This document shows positions 19,139 through 31,127 of a stretch of DNA of 64,000 nucleotides, piece by piece. Positions within the stretch are counted from its first letter, which is position 1. Every line of letters begins with the position of its first letter. The position numbers and the translations under genes were made by a program. Origin of the DNA: Propionivibrio dicarboxylicus (GTDB lineage Bacteria > Pseudomonadota > Gammaproteobacteria > Burkholderiales > Rhodocyclaceae); the NCBI RefSeq assembly GCF_900099695.1, contig NZ_FNCY01000001.1:310001-374000 (forward strand), given 5' to 3'. The notes beneath the pieces were generated by a model that was given only the letters and a program-made list of their open reading frames with translations, did no database searches and had not been told where the DNA came from.

Positions 19139-19987
19139 TCAGGCCAATCGCGCTTCCGCCTGCATGCTCGGCGCCCCGTTGCCGAGCAGGGCGCGCAGCC
19201 GGACCGCGTCGCCATCACATTGAACATTGAAGGTGATCGTCTCACCGAGAAAGGCCGGCGAAACCCCCCGATAGGAAAACTCGCGGATCGGACGGCCGCC
19301 GACCGCCTCGGCCAATTGCGCCAACAAAGTGGCATTGAGCGGGCCGTGGATGACGAGATTCGGGTAGCCCTCGACCTCGCGGCAATAATCGGCATCGTAA
19401 TGAATCCGGTGACCATTGAAGGTCAGCGCCGAGTAGCGGAACAACAGCGTCGATGTCGGCGTCAGGCTGCGCGACACCCCCGCCGGACTCGCTGCATCGG
19501 CGACCGGCACCGGCTTGGCGAGCGGTTGCGGCTCGCGATAGACGATATCGTGCTCCTCACGCAGGCAGAGCGTGCCCTCCGTCAGGAATAACTCATGCAG
19601 CACCGTCACGAAGACCAGATCGCCCGACCGGCCCTGCTTGTGCTCGACCGAAAGAATGGTGGAAACCTTGCGCACCGAAGCACCGATCGGAATCGGCCGG
19701 AGAAAGGCAACGCGCCCACCGGCCCACATCCGGTTGGAGAGCGGCACCGGTGGCAGGAAACCGCCGCGCGCCGGATGCCCGTCGCGCCCCAGTTCGGCCG
19801 GCGGCAGGCCGTTGAGGAAATAGACCCAGTGCCACAGCGGCGGCAGGGGCTGCCCCGCCGCGATCCGCTCCAGCGGATAGTCGACAGTCGCCGCCATCAG
19901 GCGCGCCTGCCGTTCGGAAATCAGGTCCTCATCCGTTTGCGACTTGCCGATCCAGCCGCGCAAATGATCGATCACAGCAGTATCCAC
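19139..19987 (-). CDS. MaoC-like (R)-hydratase / mesaconyl-C4-CoA hydratase-like protein
   Basis: A 282-residue double hot-dog protein. The N-terminal half resembles the FAS1-like dehydratase domain (HWVYFLNGLP, GGFLPPVPLSNRMWAGG). The C-terminal half carries the hydratase motif FRYSALTFNGHRIHYDADYC with the catalytic Asp/His pair and NLVIHGPLNATLL. Relatives include fungal Htd2-like dehydratases and mesaconyl-C4-CoA hydratase of the 3-hydroxypropionate cycle; the real substrate here is unknown. No acyl-CoA gene neighbour is present. The gene lies between the terminator at 19104 and the palindromic repeat at 20020. Confidence 0.7.
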   Translation of the reverse strand: MDTAVIDHLRGWIGKSQTDEDLISERQARLMAATVDYPLERIAAGQPLPPLWHWVYFLNGLPPAELGRDGHPARGGFLPPVPLSNRMWAGGRVAFLRPIPIGASVRKVSTILSVEHKQGRSGDLVFVTVLHELFLTEGTLCLREEHDIVYREPQPLAKPVPVADAASPAGVSRSLTPTSTLLFRYSALTFNGHRIHYDADYCREVEGYPNLVIHGPLNATLLAQLAEAVGGRPIREFSYRGVSPAFLGETITFNVQCDGDAVRLRALLGNGAPSMQAEARLA

Positions 19988-20019
19988 GGCACATTCCTCC
20001 GAGTAATGACAACGGCTAG

Positions 20020-20195
20020 GAGCCTATTTCGGTAGGGATCGTGGGGCGCGCTGACGGCCCTTCGGGTTGCCGATAGGGGCGGTGTCTGCGGCGTTGCTCC
20101 GCTTGCGCATGGAACAACCATGCGCTGCGCCTCGCGCCTTGCATCCCTCCGCCCCTATCGACAACGCGGCCCGCGAGCCCTACTGAAATAGGCTC
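20020..20195 (+). repeat. 176-bp nested palindromic repeat, copy 1
   Basis: Bounded by 18-bp terminal inverted repeats (20020-20037 and 20178-20195, one mismatch). Inside is a second inverted repeat of 17 bp (20066-20082 and 20149-20165, one mismatch) and a central 8-bp hairpin (GCGCATGG/CCATGCGC, 20105-20125). A TTCG tetraloop segment lies near 20057-20070. A second copy of identical length and about 94% identity lies at 40847-41022 in the opposite orientation. It fills the gap between yheS and the MaoC-like gene. No transposase is encoded; small ORFs inside are by-products of the repeat. Confidence 0.9.
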
Positions 20196-20217
20196 TAAAT
20201 CATACCCGCCGCCGCAT

Positions 20218-22149
<1,932 letters not shown>

Positions 22150-22208
22150 CGAATGCTTTCAGTCGCCGGCAGCCAGGCGACGAACGCCCGTGCCGGCCTT
22201 GGACCTGC

Positions 22209-23084
22209 CTATCGGAATACCACCGTCTTGTTGCCGTGCACGAGGACGCGGTCTTCGAGGTGATAGCGCAAGCCGCGCGCCAGGACCGCCTTCTCGATGT
22301 CCTTGCCGTAGCGAACCATGTCATCGACCGAATCGGAATGGTCGATGCGGATCACGTCCTGCTCGATGATCGGTCCCTGGTCGAGGGCGCTGGTGACGTA
22401 GTGGCAGGTCGCGCCGATCAGCTTGACGCCACGCTGGTAGGCCTGGTGATACGGCTTGGCGCCGACGAAGCTCGGCAGGAAGGAATGGTGGATGTTGATG
22501 ATCCGTCCCGGATAGTCGGCACAGATATCCGGCGGAATGATCTGCATGTAGCGCGCCAGCACCAGGGTGTCGCCGCGCACTTCCTCGAAGAGACGGCGCA
22601 TTTCGGCATAGGCCGCCGCCTTGTTGTCGGGGTTGACCGGCACATGGTGAAAGGGAATGCCGTGCCACTCGACGAAACCCTTGAAGGTGTCGTGATTCGA
22701 GATGACGCAGGGAATCTCGATGTCGAGTTCCTTCGATTGCCAGCGGGCGAGCAAATCGTAAAGACAATGTTCCTGCTTGCTGACGAAGATGACAACGCGC
22801 TTCTTGACGGCCGAATCGGAAATCTTCCAGTCCATCTCCAGCTCTTCGGCGATCGGCCGGAAACGCTCGCGGAACTCCGCCAGGTGGAAGGGCAGCGAAT
22901 CGGCCTTGACCTCGAGCCGCATGAAATAACGGCTGCCATCGGCATCGCCGCCGCCGTCGTCGGAGTGATAGCTCGATTCGAGAATCCAGCCGTGGTGCTC
23001 GGCGATGAAGCCGGCGACGCGGGCAATGATCCCGACCCGGTCGGGACAGGAAGCGGTCAGGGTGTAGAAGCGTTGTGAATACAT
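22209..23084 (-). CDS. purU: Formyltetrahydrofolate deformylase
   Basis: Hydrolyses 10-formyl-THF to formate and THF, balancing one-carbon pools and feeding PurT. 291 residues: an N-terminal ACT domain (about 8-90, YTLTASCPDRVGIIARVAGFIAEH) and a C-terminal formyl-transferase fold with NIHHSFLPSFVGAKPYHQAYQRGVKLIG, which includes the catalytic Asn/His, and a later Asp in LDQGPIIEQDV. The ACT domain distinguishes PurU from PurN. It lies 9 bp after thrH on the same strand. Confidence 0.95.
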   Translation of the reverse strand: MYSQRFYTLTASCPDRVGIIARVAGFIAEHHGWILESSYHSDDGGGDADGSRYFMRLEVKADSLPFHLAEFRERFRPIAEELEMDWKISDSAVKKRVVIFVSKQEHCLYDLLARWQSKELDIEIPCVISNHDTFKGFVEWHGIPFHHVPVNPDNKAAAYAEMRRLFEEVRGDTLVLARYMQIIPPDICADYPGRIINIHHSFLPSFVGAKPYHQAYQRGVKLIGATCHYVTSALDQGPIIEQDVIRIDHSDSVDDMVRYGKDIEKAVLARGLRYHLEDRVLVHGNKTVVFR

Positions 23085-23093
23085 GGGCAGGGA

Positions 23094-23714
23094 TCAGACG
23101 CGCGCAAAGGCCTTGTCGATTTCGGCGCGCAATTCGTCATAGTTCAGGATCACCGGATACTGCGGGAACTCGCGAATCACGTTCTCCGGCGGATGGAAGA
23201 GGATGCCGCCGTTGGCCTCGCCGAGCATCGCCGTGTCATTGTAGGAATCGCCGGCGGCAACGACGGTGAAGTTCATCTCGCGCAGGCGCTTGACCGCCTC
23301 GCGCTTCTGGTCCGGCATGCGCAGGCGATAAGCGACCAGCATGCCGTCGGCGTCGGTTTCGAGACTGTGGCAGAACAGCGTCGGCCAGCCGAGCTGGCGC
23401 ATCAGCGGGTGGGCGAACTCGTAGAAAGTGTCGGAAAGAATGATCACTTCATAGCGCTCGCGCAGGTTGTCGAGGAAGGCACGCGCGCCCGGCATCGGTC
23501 CCATTTCGCCGATCACCTTCTGGATATCGGGCAGGCCCAGACCATGCTGGCGCAGCAGGTTCAGACGAAACTGCATGAGCTTGTCGTAATCGGGTTCGTC
23601 GCGCGTCGTGCGGCGTAGCTCGGGAATGCCCGTGCGCTTGGAAAACTCGATCCAGATTTCGGGAACGAGAACACCTTCAAGATCGAGGCAGACGATTCTC
23701 ACAACACGCTCCAA
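23094..23714 (-). CDS. thrH: Phosphoserine phosphatase / homoserine phosphotransferase ThrH
   Basis: HAD-superfamily enzyme of about 206 residues. The nucleophile motif CLDLEGVLVPEIW and C-terminal AAGDSYNDTAMLGEANGGILF with PENVIREFPQYPV match Pseudomonas ThrH closely, which dephosphorylates phosphoserine and can phosphorylate homoserine. The start may instead be the GTG at 23702 (giving VRIVCLDLEG), as family members begin just before the nucleophile strand. Relevant to serine and threonine synthesis; purU follows at 9 bp. Confidence 0.92.
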   Translation of the reverse strand: MERVVRIVCLDLEGVLVPEIWIEFSKRTGIPELRRTTRDEPDYDKLMQFRLNLLRQHGLGLPDIQKVIGEMGPMPGARAFLDNLRERYEVIILSDTFYEFAHPLMRQLGWPTLFCHSLETDADGMLVAYRLRMPDQKREAVKRLREMNFTVVAAGDSYNDTAMLGEANGGILFHPPENVIREFPQYPVILNYDELRAEIDKAFARV

Positions 23715-23806
23715 AAAAACGAAAACAAGAAGAAAAACAGCCGGCTATTCTATCAAAAAGCCCGCTTCCGCATGGGGTCAAGCGCAAGAAACCCGATTTT
23801 GGCGCT

Positions 23807-24010
23807 TCATTTCCCTTCTTCGCGCCGCGATGACGGCGCCCGCAACCAGTCCGGCGTTTCTTCGTCGCTCAGGTGATCGAGCAAATACTGGCGAATCAGG
23901 CGACGCACCACCTGCGAAGTATTCAGATCCTGGCGGGCGCATAAATCCTCGAACAATTGCTTCTTGCGCGGATCGATCAGCACCGTCAACCGGGCCGTAC
24001 GATTTTCCAT
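23807..24010 (-). CDS. Small ribbon-helix-helix (CopG-like) protein
   Basis: A 67-residue protein beginning MENRTARLTVLIDPRKKQLFEDLCARQ. It has a beta strand followed by two helices (DLNTSQVVRRLIRQYLLDHL), typical of CopG/Arc-type DNA-binding proteins, and a charged tail. The ATG at 24010 was chosen because the longer frame adds a non-conserved leader. It is divergent from the SulP transporter with 116 bp between starts. It could be a lone repressor or the antidote half of a lost toxin pair; no toxin gene is adjacent. Confidence 0.65.
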   Translation of the reverse strand: MENRTARLTVLIDPRKKQLFEDLCARQDLNTSQVVRRLIRQYLLDHLSDEETPDWLRAPSSRREEGK

Positions 24011-24126
24011 GAATGCCTCCCGACTTTCCCTTTGGATGTGACTTTTATTATAATGCGACGCACATTTTTTTAACATTTCATCCCGCGACCCCTTACGCGG
24101 TCGCAGTGTTTCCCACGGAAAACGGC

Positions 24127-25770
24127 ATGATCGCGATCGTCGAAGCCGCCCGCGCCGGGCTGCTGCAACAAAAACACCTTCCCAAGAACCTTGTCGCCGG
24201 CATCATCGTCGGCATCATCGCGCTGCCGCTGGCCATGGCCTTCGCCATCGCCTCCGGGGCCAAGCCGGAACAGGGCCTGTACACGGCCATCGTCGCCGGC
24301 CTGATGACTTCGCTGTTCGGCGGCAGCCGCACGCAGATATCCGGCCCAACCGGTGCCTTCATCGTCATCCTCGCCGGCATCACCGCCCAGTACGGCATCG
24401 TCGGCCTGCAGGTCGCGACCCTGATGGCCGGTTGCATGCTCGTCGCCATGGGACTCGCGCGCATGGGCGGCGTCATCAAGTACATTCCCGATCCGGTCAT
24501 CATCGGCTTCACCACCGGTATCGGCGTGATCATCTGGATCGGCCAGTGGAAGGACTTCTTCGGTCTGACGCTGAGCGGATCGGCAACGCATTTCCATGAA
24601 AAGCTCTGGCAACTGCTGACCGCGCTGCCGCAGTTGCACCTCGCCACCACCGGCCTCGCCCTGCTCAGCCTCGTCCTGCTGATCCTGACCCCACGCGTCA
24701 CCAAGCGCGTCCCGGCGCCGCTGGTCGCCATGGTGACGGCAACCGTACTGCAATCGATCTTCCACTTCGACGGCGTCGCCACCATCGGCAGCGCCTTCGG
24801 CGGCATCCCGCAAACGCTGCCGAGCTTCTCGGTTCCGGCCTTCACTGTCTCGGATGCCTTGCACCTGATCGGCCCGGCCTTCACCATCGCCCTGCTCGGC
24901 GCCATCGAATCGCTCTTGTCCGCCGTCGTCGCCGACGGCATGGCCGGCACCCGTCACAATTCGAACCAGGAACTCATCGGTCAGGGCATCGCCAACATCG
25001 TCTCGCCGCTGTTCGGCGGTTTTGCCGCCACCGGCGCGATCGCCCGAACCGCCGCCAACATCCGCAACGGTGGCAACAGCCCGGTCGCCGGCATCATTCA
25101 CACCGTCACGCTGCTGGCCATCATCCTCGCGCTGGCGCCGCTCGCCGCCTACATCCCGCTCTGCTCGCTCGCCGCCATCCTCTTCGTCATCGCCTACAAC
25201 ATGAGCGAAGTCCGGCACTTCCTGCGCATGGCCCGCACGGCGCCGTCGCCCGACGTCGGCGTCATGCTGGTCACCTTCGCGCTGACCGTCTTTTCGGATC
25301 TCGTCATCGCCGTCAATGTCGGCGTCATCCTCGCCTCGCTGCTCTTCATGCGGCGCATGGCCGACGCCGTCCGCATCGAGAACGACAACGAGAGCTTCAA
25401 GGCGGCGACCGCGCATGAAGACTTCGATTTGCCGGCCGGCACCATGATTTATGACATCGAAGGTCCGTTCTTCTTCGCGGCCGCCGAAAAGCTCGAACGC
25501 GTGCTCGAAAGCGTCCAGGCCCATGCCGACACGCTGATCCTGCGTATGCGGCGCGTGCCGTTCATCGATGCAACCGGCATCGAAACGCTGGCGGAAATCG
25601 CCGACGACTGCCGTCAATTCGACACCCGACTGGTCATCTGCGGCCTGCGTTCGAACGTGCAACGCAAGATCGAACGCGCCGGTCTCGCCAATCGACTCGG
25701 CAAACATGCGTTCTATCCGTCGGTAACCGATTTCATGCGTGCCGAACACGGCGCGAAACAAACGGCCTGA
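24127..25770 (+). CDS. SulP/SLC26-family anion transporter with STAS domain
   Basis: A 547-residue inner-membrane anion transporter. About 12-14 hydrophobic segments occupy residues 20-430, with the SulP signature region PLAMAFAIASGAKPEQGLYTAIVAG at about 40-64 and the SGPTGAFIVILAG segment after it. A cytoplasmic STAS domain follows at about 440-545 (FIDATGIETLAEIADDC). The ATG at 24127 (MIAIVEAARAGLL) is preferred; the frame upstream has no homology-like sequence. Substrate could be sulfate, bicarbonate or a dicarboxylate; no carbonic anhydrase or sulfate gene is nearby. Confidence 0.9.
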   Translation: MIAIVEAARAGLLQQKHLPKNLVAGIIVGIIALPLAMAFAIASGAKPEQGLYTAIVAGLMTSLFGGSRTQISGPTGAFIVILAGITAQYGIVGLQVATLMAGCMLVAMGLARMGGVIKYIPDPVIIGFTTGIGVIIWIGQWKDFFGLTLSGSATHFHEKLWQLLTALPQLHLATTGLALLSLVLLILTPRVTKRVPAPLVAMVTATVLQSIFHFDGVATIGSAFGGIPQTLPSFSVPAFTVSDALHLIGPAFTIALLGAIESLLSAVVADGMAGTRHNSNQELIGQGIANIVSPLFGGFAATGAIARTAANIRNGGNSPVAGIIHTVTLLAIILALAPLAAYIPLCSLAAILFVIAYNMSEVRHFLRMARTAPSPDVGVMLVTFALTVFSDLVIAVNVGVILASLLFMRRMADAVRIENDNESFKAATAHEDFDLPAGTMIYDIEGPFFFAAAEKLERVLESVQAHADTLILRMRRVPFIDATGIETLAEIADDCRQFDTRLVICGLRSNVQRKIERAGLANRLGKHAFYPSVTDFMRAEHGAKQTA

Positions 25771-25837
25771 CCCGTTTCCCGGCCAGTCCGTGCGAGAATC
25801 GCGTTTTGTTCGAGACAACATGAATTGGAGACATGCG

Positions 25838-26437
25838 ATGGCAGCGATTCGAAAGCGGCTGGTCCCAGCGCTGCTGCTGAGCACGCTGGCGCTGCCGTTT
25901 CACGCCGGCGCACTGGAAGTGCCGCAAACGGCGGAGCAGGCTAAAGCGCAACGGGACCGGGCCGCCGCGATGAAACAGGCGGCGACCGACCAATATGCCG
26001 CGGACAAGGCCGCCTGCTACCAGAAAATACTGGTCAGCGCCTGTCTCAAGGACGCCAAGGCACGCCATACCGCGGCGAACGTTGCCGCCCGCGAGCTCGA
26101 CGCACCGGCACGCGCCTTCCAGCAAGACGCCCGCCGCACCGAAGTCGAAGCCAAGGAAGCCAAGCGCGAGGCCGACGCGCCGGCACGCGAAGCCGAGCAG
26201 CAAACCCAGGCGAGCGAATTCCGCAGCAAGGAAGCAACGCGCGCCGCCGAACGCGAACGCAAGATCGCCGAAAAGGCTGAACAGGCCGCTCAGTACCGGC
26301 AAAAAGCCGCTGCCGAGCAGAAGGAGCGGGAAGAGCGCCAGGCCGAGCGCGAAAGACGGCTGGCCGAGCGCCGGGCCAAGCAGGCCAGCGCCGACGCCAG
26401 CGCCGAGGCCAGTACGCGGGAACGGGTACCTAAATAA
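25838..26437 (+). CDS. Secreted, highly charged coiled-coil protein of unknown function
   Basis: A 199-residue protein. The ATG at 25838 follows a GGAG box at 25827-25830 and begins a signal peptide (MAAIRKRLVPALLLSTLALPFHAGA). The mature chain is almost entirely charged helix rich in Ala, Glu, Lys and Arg, with one early segment bearing two cysteines (ACYQKILVSACLKDAKARH) that could form a disulfide in the periplasm. Similar CY-x-K-x-CL segments appear in uncharacterised betaproteobacterial proteins. It ends 1 bp before the convergent acyltransferase gene. No function can be assigned. Confidence 0.65.
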   Translation: MAAIRKRLVPALLLSTLALPFHAGALEVPQTAEQAKAQRDRAAAMKQAATDQYAADKAACYQKILVSACLKDAKARHTAANVAARELDAPARAFQQDARRTEVEAKEAKREADAPAREAEQQTQASEFRSKEATRAAERERKIAEKAEQAAQYRQKAAAEQKEREERQAERERRLAERRAKQASADASAEASTRERVPK

Positions 26438-26438
26438 T

Positions 26439-26999
26439 TCAGTCGCGACGGAAGGCGATATCGCCGGCCTTGGCGGAATCGAAAGCCTGTTTGTCGCTGT
26501 AGAACGCTTGCAGCAGGGCCAGGTCAGCCGCCTCGTCACCGCTCAGGACGACCCAGCGCTCAATACCGACGCGCTTGGTGCGGTAGTCGGCAAAGGCCAA
26601 TCCGAGCGGCACGCCGGCCGCCAGCGAAAGGCGATAGAACCCGGTTTTCAGGTGATCGGTCTTCTTGCGCGTGCCTTCCGGGGCGATGCACAGATGGAAG
26701 GAGTCGCTCTCGGCGAAACGCGCGACCATCTGACCGATCATGCCGGTGCGCTCGCGCCGGTTGATCGGCACACCGCCGAGCCACAACAGCAAGCGGCGCA
26801 GCGGAAAGCGGAACAAGGTGTCCTTGCCCGCCCAATGAACATCGAAGCCGAAGCGCGCCTTGAACAGCACCCCCAGGGGAAAATCCCAGTTCGAGGTGTG
26901 CGGGTAGAACATGATGACCGACTTGGGGCCGGGCGGCGGCACCAATACCGCCTGCCAGCCGATCAGACGCAATACCCATGAAGCCAACGCGCTGCACAT
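26439..26999 (-). CDS. 1-acyl-glycerol-3-phosphate acyltransferase-family protein
   Basis: A 186-residue PlsC-type acyltransferase. Block I is a variant H-x4-D motif, HTSNWDFPL, near residue 33. Block III is APEGTRKKT near residue 110, followed by a GFYRLSLAAGVPL segment. It is shorter than canonical PlsC (about 240). The ATG at 26999 gives a hydrophobic N-terminus (LASWVLRLIGWQAVLV). It lies 10 bp downstream of ybiT and probably shares its transcript. Physiological acceptor unknown. Confidence 0.8.
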   Translation of the reverse strand: MCSALASWVLRLIGWQAVLVPPPGPKSVIMFYPHTSNWDFPLGVLFKARFGFDVHWAGKDTLFRFPLRRLLLWLGGVPINRRERTGMIGQMVARFAESDSFHLCIAPEGTRKKTDHLKTGFYRLSLAAGVPLGLAFADYRTKRVGIERWVVLSGDEAADLALLQAFYSDKQAFDSAKAGDIAFRRD

Positions 27000-27009
27000 G
27001 TGGCGCTCC

Positions 27010-28629
<1,620 letters not shown>

Positions 28630-28727
28630 GCAAAAACCTCGGACAATCAGCCAGTTGAAAAACCCGGCATTGTACCCGAGCCAGCGCCTTCGCGCTGAAA
28701 TTGCCGAATAAAATCAGGTATCGACGC

Positions 28728-28754
28728 GGCGGCGCCCTATCGGAGGGCGCCGCC
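28728..28754 (-). terminator. Strong hairpin downstream of ybiT promoter region / upstream end of panE
   Basis: A perfect 11-bp GC-rich stem (28728-28738 with 28744-28754, loop ATCGG) lies 12 bp past the panE stop. On the minus strand it is followed about a dozen bases later by a short T-rich run, so it may terminate or stabilise the panE transcript. The missing immediate T tract lowers confidence. Confidence 0.5.
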
Positions 28755-28765
28755 CCGGCGTCGGA

Positions 28766-29689
28766 TCAAGCCGCCTTGCGACGCAGGTCGTAGGCCTGCA
28801 GGTGCGAGTAGGCCAGGCGCAGATTGGGCGTCGCGACGCCCAGCGCCTCGGCACGCGCGACCATGTCGCCGAGGATATGGTCGGCCTCGGTCGGACCGCC
28901 CTTCTCGACATCGCGCAGCATCGAGGCCATCAGGCCCGAACTCTTGTCGGTCAGCTGTCCGCGGTAGGCGCCCAGCTGTGCCTCGGCCAGCGTATAGCCG
29001 CTCGCTGCCGCCACGGCGGCACATTCATCGAGCAAACCGTTCAGGAAGGCTTCGCCGGCGACCGTGCTCATGATCTGCCCGACGCTGGCCCGCATCGTGC
29101 AAGTCGCCCCGGCCAGCGAGGTCAGGAAGACGAATTTGTCCCACAGCGCCTGGTCGATGTTGTTCGACAACACGAAGTCGAACCCGGCCGAAGCCAGCAA
29201 CTGCGCCAGCGGCGCCAGCACTGCCGGCGCAGTCTCGCCGCGCGCGCCGGTGATGAAGCGATGCATCTTGTTGAGGTGCTGGACGTCGCCATTGAGCGCG
29301 AGCGTCACCGAGATCGCGGCGACGCCGCCGAGCACATGCTCGGCGCCAAAACGGGCAACGAGCGCGTCGATATGACGAACGCCATTGAGCAGCGGCAGGA
29401 TCACGCTGCCCTTGCCGACCGCCGGCGCGATCGCGTCCATCGCCGAGTCGAGATCGAAGGCCTTGCACGACACGATGATGACGTCGTAGCTGGAATTGAG
29501 CGTCTCCTTGGTCTCCACTTGCGCCGGAAGGTGTAGATCGCCAAACGGGCTGAAGACGTTGAGGCCATCGCGCTTGAGCTGTTCGGCGCGTCCCGGACGC
29601 ACCAGGAAAGTGACATCGCCGCCTGCCGCCTGGATGCGCGCCCCGTAATAGCCGCCGATTCCTCCCGCTCCCAGAACCAAAACTCGCAT
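28766..29689 (-). CDS. panE: 2-dehydropantoate 2-reductase
   Basis: NADPH-dependent ketopantoate reductase of pantothenate synthesis. 307 residues with the dinucleotide-binding VLGAGGIGGYYGARI at the start and the conserved C-terminal helix region. The catalytic lysine is within DQALWDKFVFLTSLAGATC, and the substrate-binding segment is SSGLMASMLRDVEKGGPTEADHILGDMV. The ATG at 29689 is directly before the Rossmann strand. PanE-like proteins are often multi-copy, so the true substrate could be another 2-oxoacid. Confidence 0.88.
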   Translation of the reverse strand: MRVLVLGAGGIGGYYGARIQAAGGDVTFLVRPGRAEQLKRDGLNVFSPFGDLHLPAQVETKETLNSSYDVIIVSCKAFDLDSAMDAIAPAVGKGSVILPLLNGVRHIDALVARFGAEHVLGGVAAISVTLALNGDVQHLNKMHRFITGARGETAPAVLAPLAQLLASAGFDFVLSNNIDQALWDKFVFLTSLAGATCTMRASVGQIMSTVAGEAFLNGLLDECAAVAAASGYTLAEAQLGAYRGQLTDKSSGLMASMLRDVEKGGPTEADHILGDMVARAEALGVATPNLRLAYSHLQAYDLRRKAA

Positions 29690-29816
29690 TGCCGGTCTCC
29701 TTAGGCTGAAAAACCAAAATGTACCACTGTAGAGACCCGATTCGATGACCCCGCAATCGCTTTTCGTTCGAGCGAGTAGCTTATACTCTTGCTTTCCCCG
29801 ACATCCGCTTCGACCC

Positions 29817-31091
29817 ATGCCTCCCGCCGCCAACGCGCCGACCGCCCCCTCCTGCGACATCGCCTTGCTCGGCCAGGTGTTCACCCCGCCGGCCATCGTC
29901 GATTGCATGCGCAAACTGGTGCGCAATCGGGGCCGCGTGCTCGAACCGGCCTGCGGCGACGGCGCCTTCCTGCAGCACTTCCCCGACGCCATTGGCATCG
30001 AGATCGACGCGCGTCACGCGCCGGCGACAGCGCAGGTCATGGATTTCTTCACTTACCCCGACGACGAACTGTTCGCCACAATCATCGGCAATCCGCCGTA
30101 TGTCCGCTACCAGGACATCTCCGAGTACACCCGCATGCTCACCCGCCACAGCGTACTCGACGGTCGGGCCAACCTGTACCTGTTTTTCATCGAAAAGTGC
30201 CTGCGTCACCTCGAACCCGGCGGCGAGCTGATTTTCATCACACCGCGCGACCTGCTCAAGGCGACCTCGGCCGTGCCGCTCAATCGCCTGCTCTTCGCGG
30301 CCGGCACCATCACCGATTTCATCGATCTCGGCGACCTGCACCTCTTCAACGACGCCGCGCCCAATTGCGCCATCTGGCGCTTCGAACGCGACAACCACAG
30401 CCATCGCACCCGTTACAGCACGCTCGGCGCCGGCCAGGACGCGAGCTTCCTGGAAAGCCTGTACGCCGAGGAAAGGCGCTTCGTCGAGAGCAACGGCCAT
30501 CTGCTATTCACGCGCCATGACTACGCGCTACACCTGACCGACATCGCCTTCGTCAAGGTCGGCGCAGTCTCCGGCGCCGACGACCTGTACACCAGCGAAG
30601 CGCATGGCACCCGCGATTTCGTCTGTTCATCGACGGCGCGCGACAGCAAGACGCGACGGATGATCTGGTGCGAACCCGGCGGGGCGCCGCCGGAAGCGCT
30701 GCTGCCCCACCGGGAGCGGCTCATCGCCCGGCGCATCCGTTCCTTCGACGCCTCGAACTGGTGGCATTGGGGGCGTGCCTATTACGTTTCGACGCAACCG
30801 CGCGTCTATGTGAACGCCAAGACGCGGCGTCCGCGCCCCTTCTTCACGCATGACTGCCCGCACTATGACGGATCGGTGCTGGCGATCTTTCCGCGCCATC
30901 CCGACGTTGACGTCCGGCAACTGGCCGAAGCACTCAACGACGTCGACTGGGAAGACCTCGGTTTCGTCTGCGACGGCCGTTTCCTCTTCACGCAGCGCAG
31001 CCTCGAACATGCGCCACTGCCGGCAAGCTTCCGCACCTTCCTGCCGGGAGCGAGTTCAACGTGGTGGGACAGGCTCAAGCGGCATTTCTGA
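29817..31091 (+). CDS. Orphan N6-adenine DNA methyltransferase (Eco57I/TaqI-like)
   Basis: A 424-residue class I SAM-dependent DNA methyltransferase. Motif I is LEPACGDGAFL near residue 42 and motif IV is NPPYVRY at residue 92; this order (gamma class) with a long C-terminal target-recognition region is seen in TaqI and Eco57I-type enzymes. No restriction endonuclease is adjacent: panE lies upstream and gshA follows 36 bp downstream. It is therefore either solitary, with a regulatory role, or a relic of a restriction-modification system. The start at 29817 (MPPAANAPTAPS) precedes the conserved GQVFTPPAIVD segment. Confidence 0.8.
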   Translation: MPPAANAPTAPSCDIALLGQVFTPPAIVDCMRKLVRNRGRVLEPACGDGAFLQHFPDAIGIEIDARHAPATAQVMDFFTYPDDELFATIIGNPPYVRYQDISEYTRMLTRHSVLDGRANLYLFFIEKCLRHLEPGGELIFITPRDLLKATSAVPLNRLLFAAGTITDFIDLGDLHLFNDAAPNCAIWRFERDNHSHRTRYSTLGAGQDASFLESLYAEERRFVESNGHLLFTRHDYALHLTDIAFVKVGAVSGADDLYTSEAHGTRDFVCSSTARDSKTRRMIWCEPGGAPPEALLPHRERLIARRIRSFDASNWWHWGRAYYVSTQPRVYVNAKTRRPRPFFTHDCPHYDGSVLAIFPRHPDVDVRQLAEALNDVDWEDLGFVCDGRFLFTQRSLEHAPLPASFRTFLPGASSTWWDRLKRHF

Positions 31092-31127
31092 GCCCGCACC
31101 CACCGACACGACCTACAGGAGAACCGC

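Noticed and set aside
24070-25884. Minus-strand ORF of 604 codons
   Set aside because: Shadow of the SulP gene; the translation is low-complexity Asp/Gly/Arg with no domain, a common effect of high GC.
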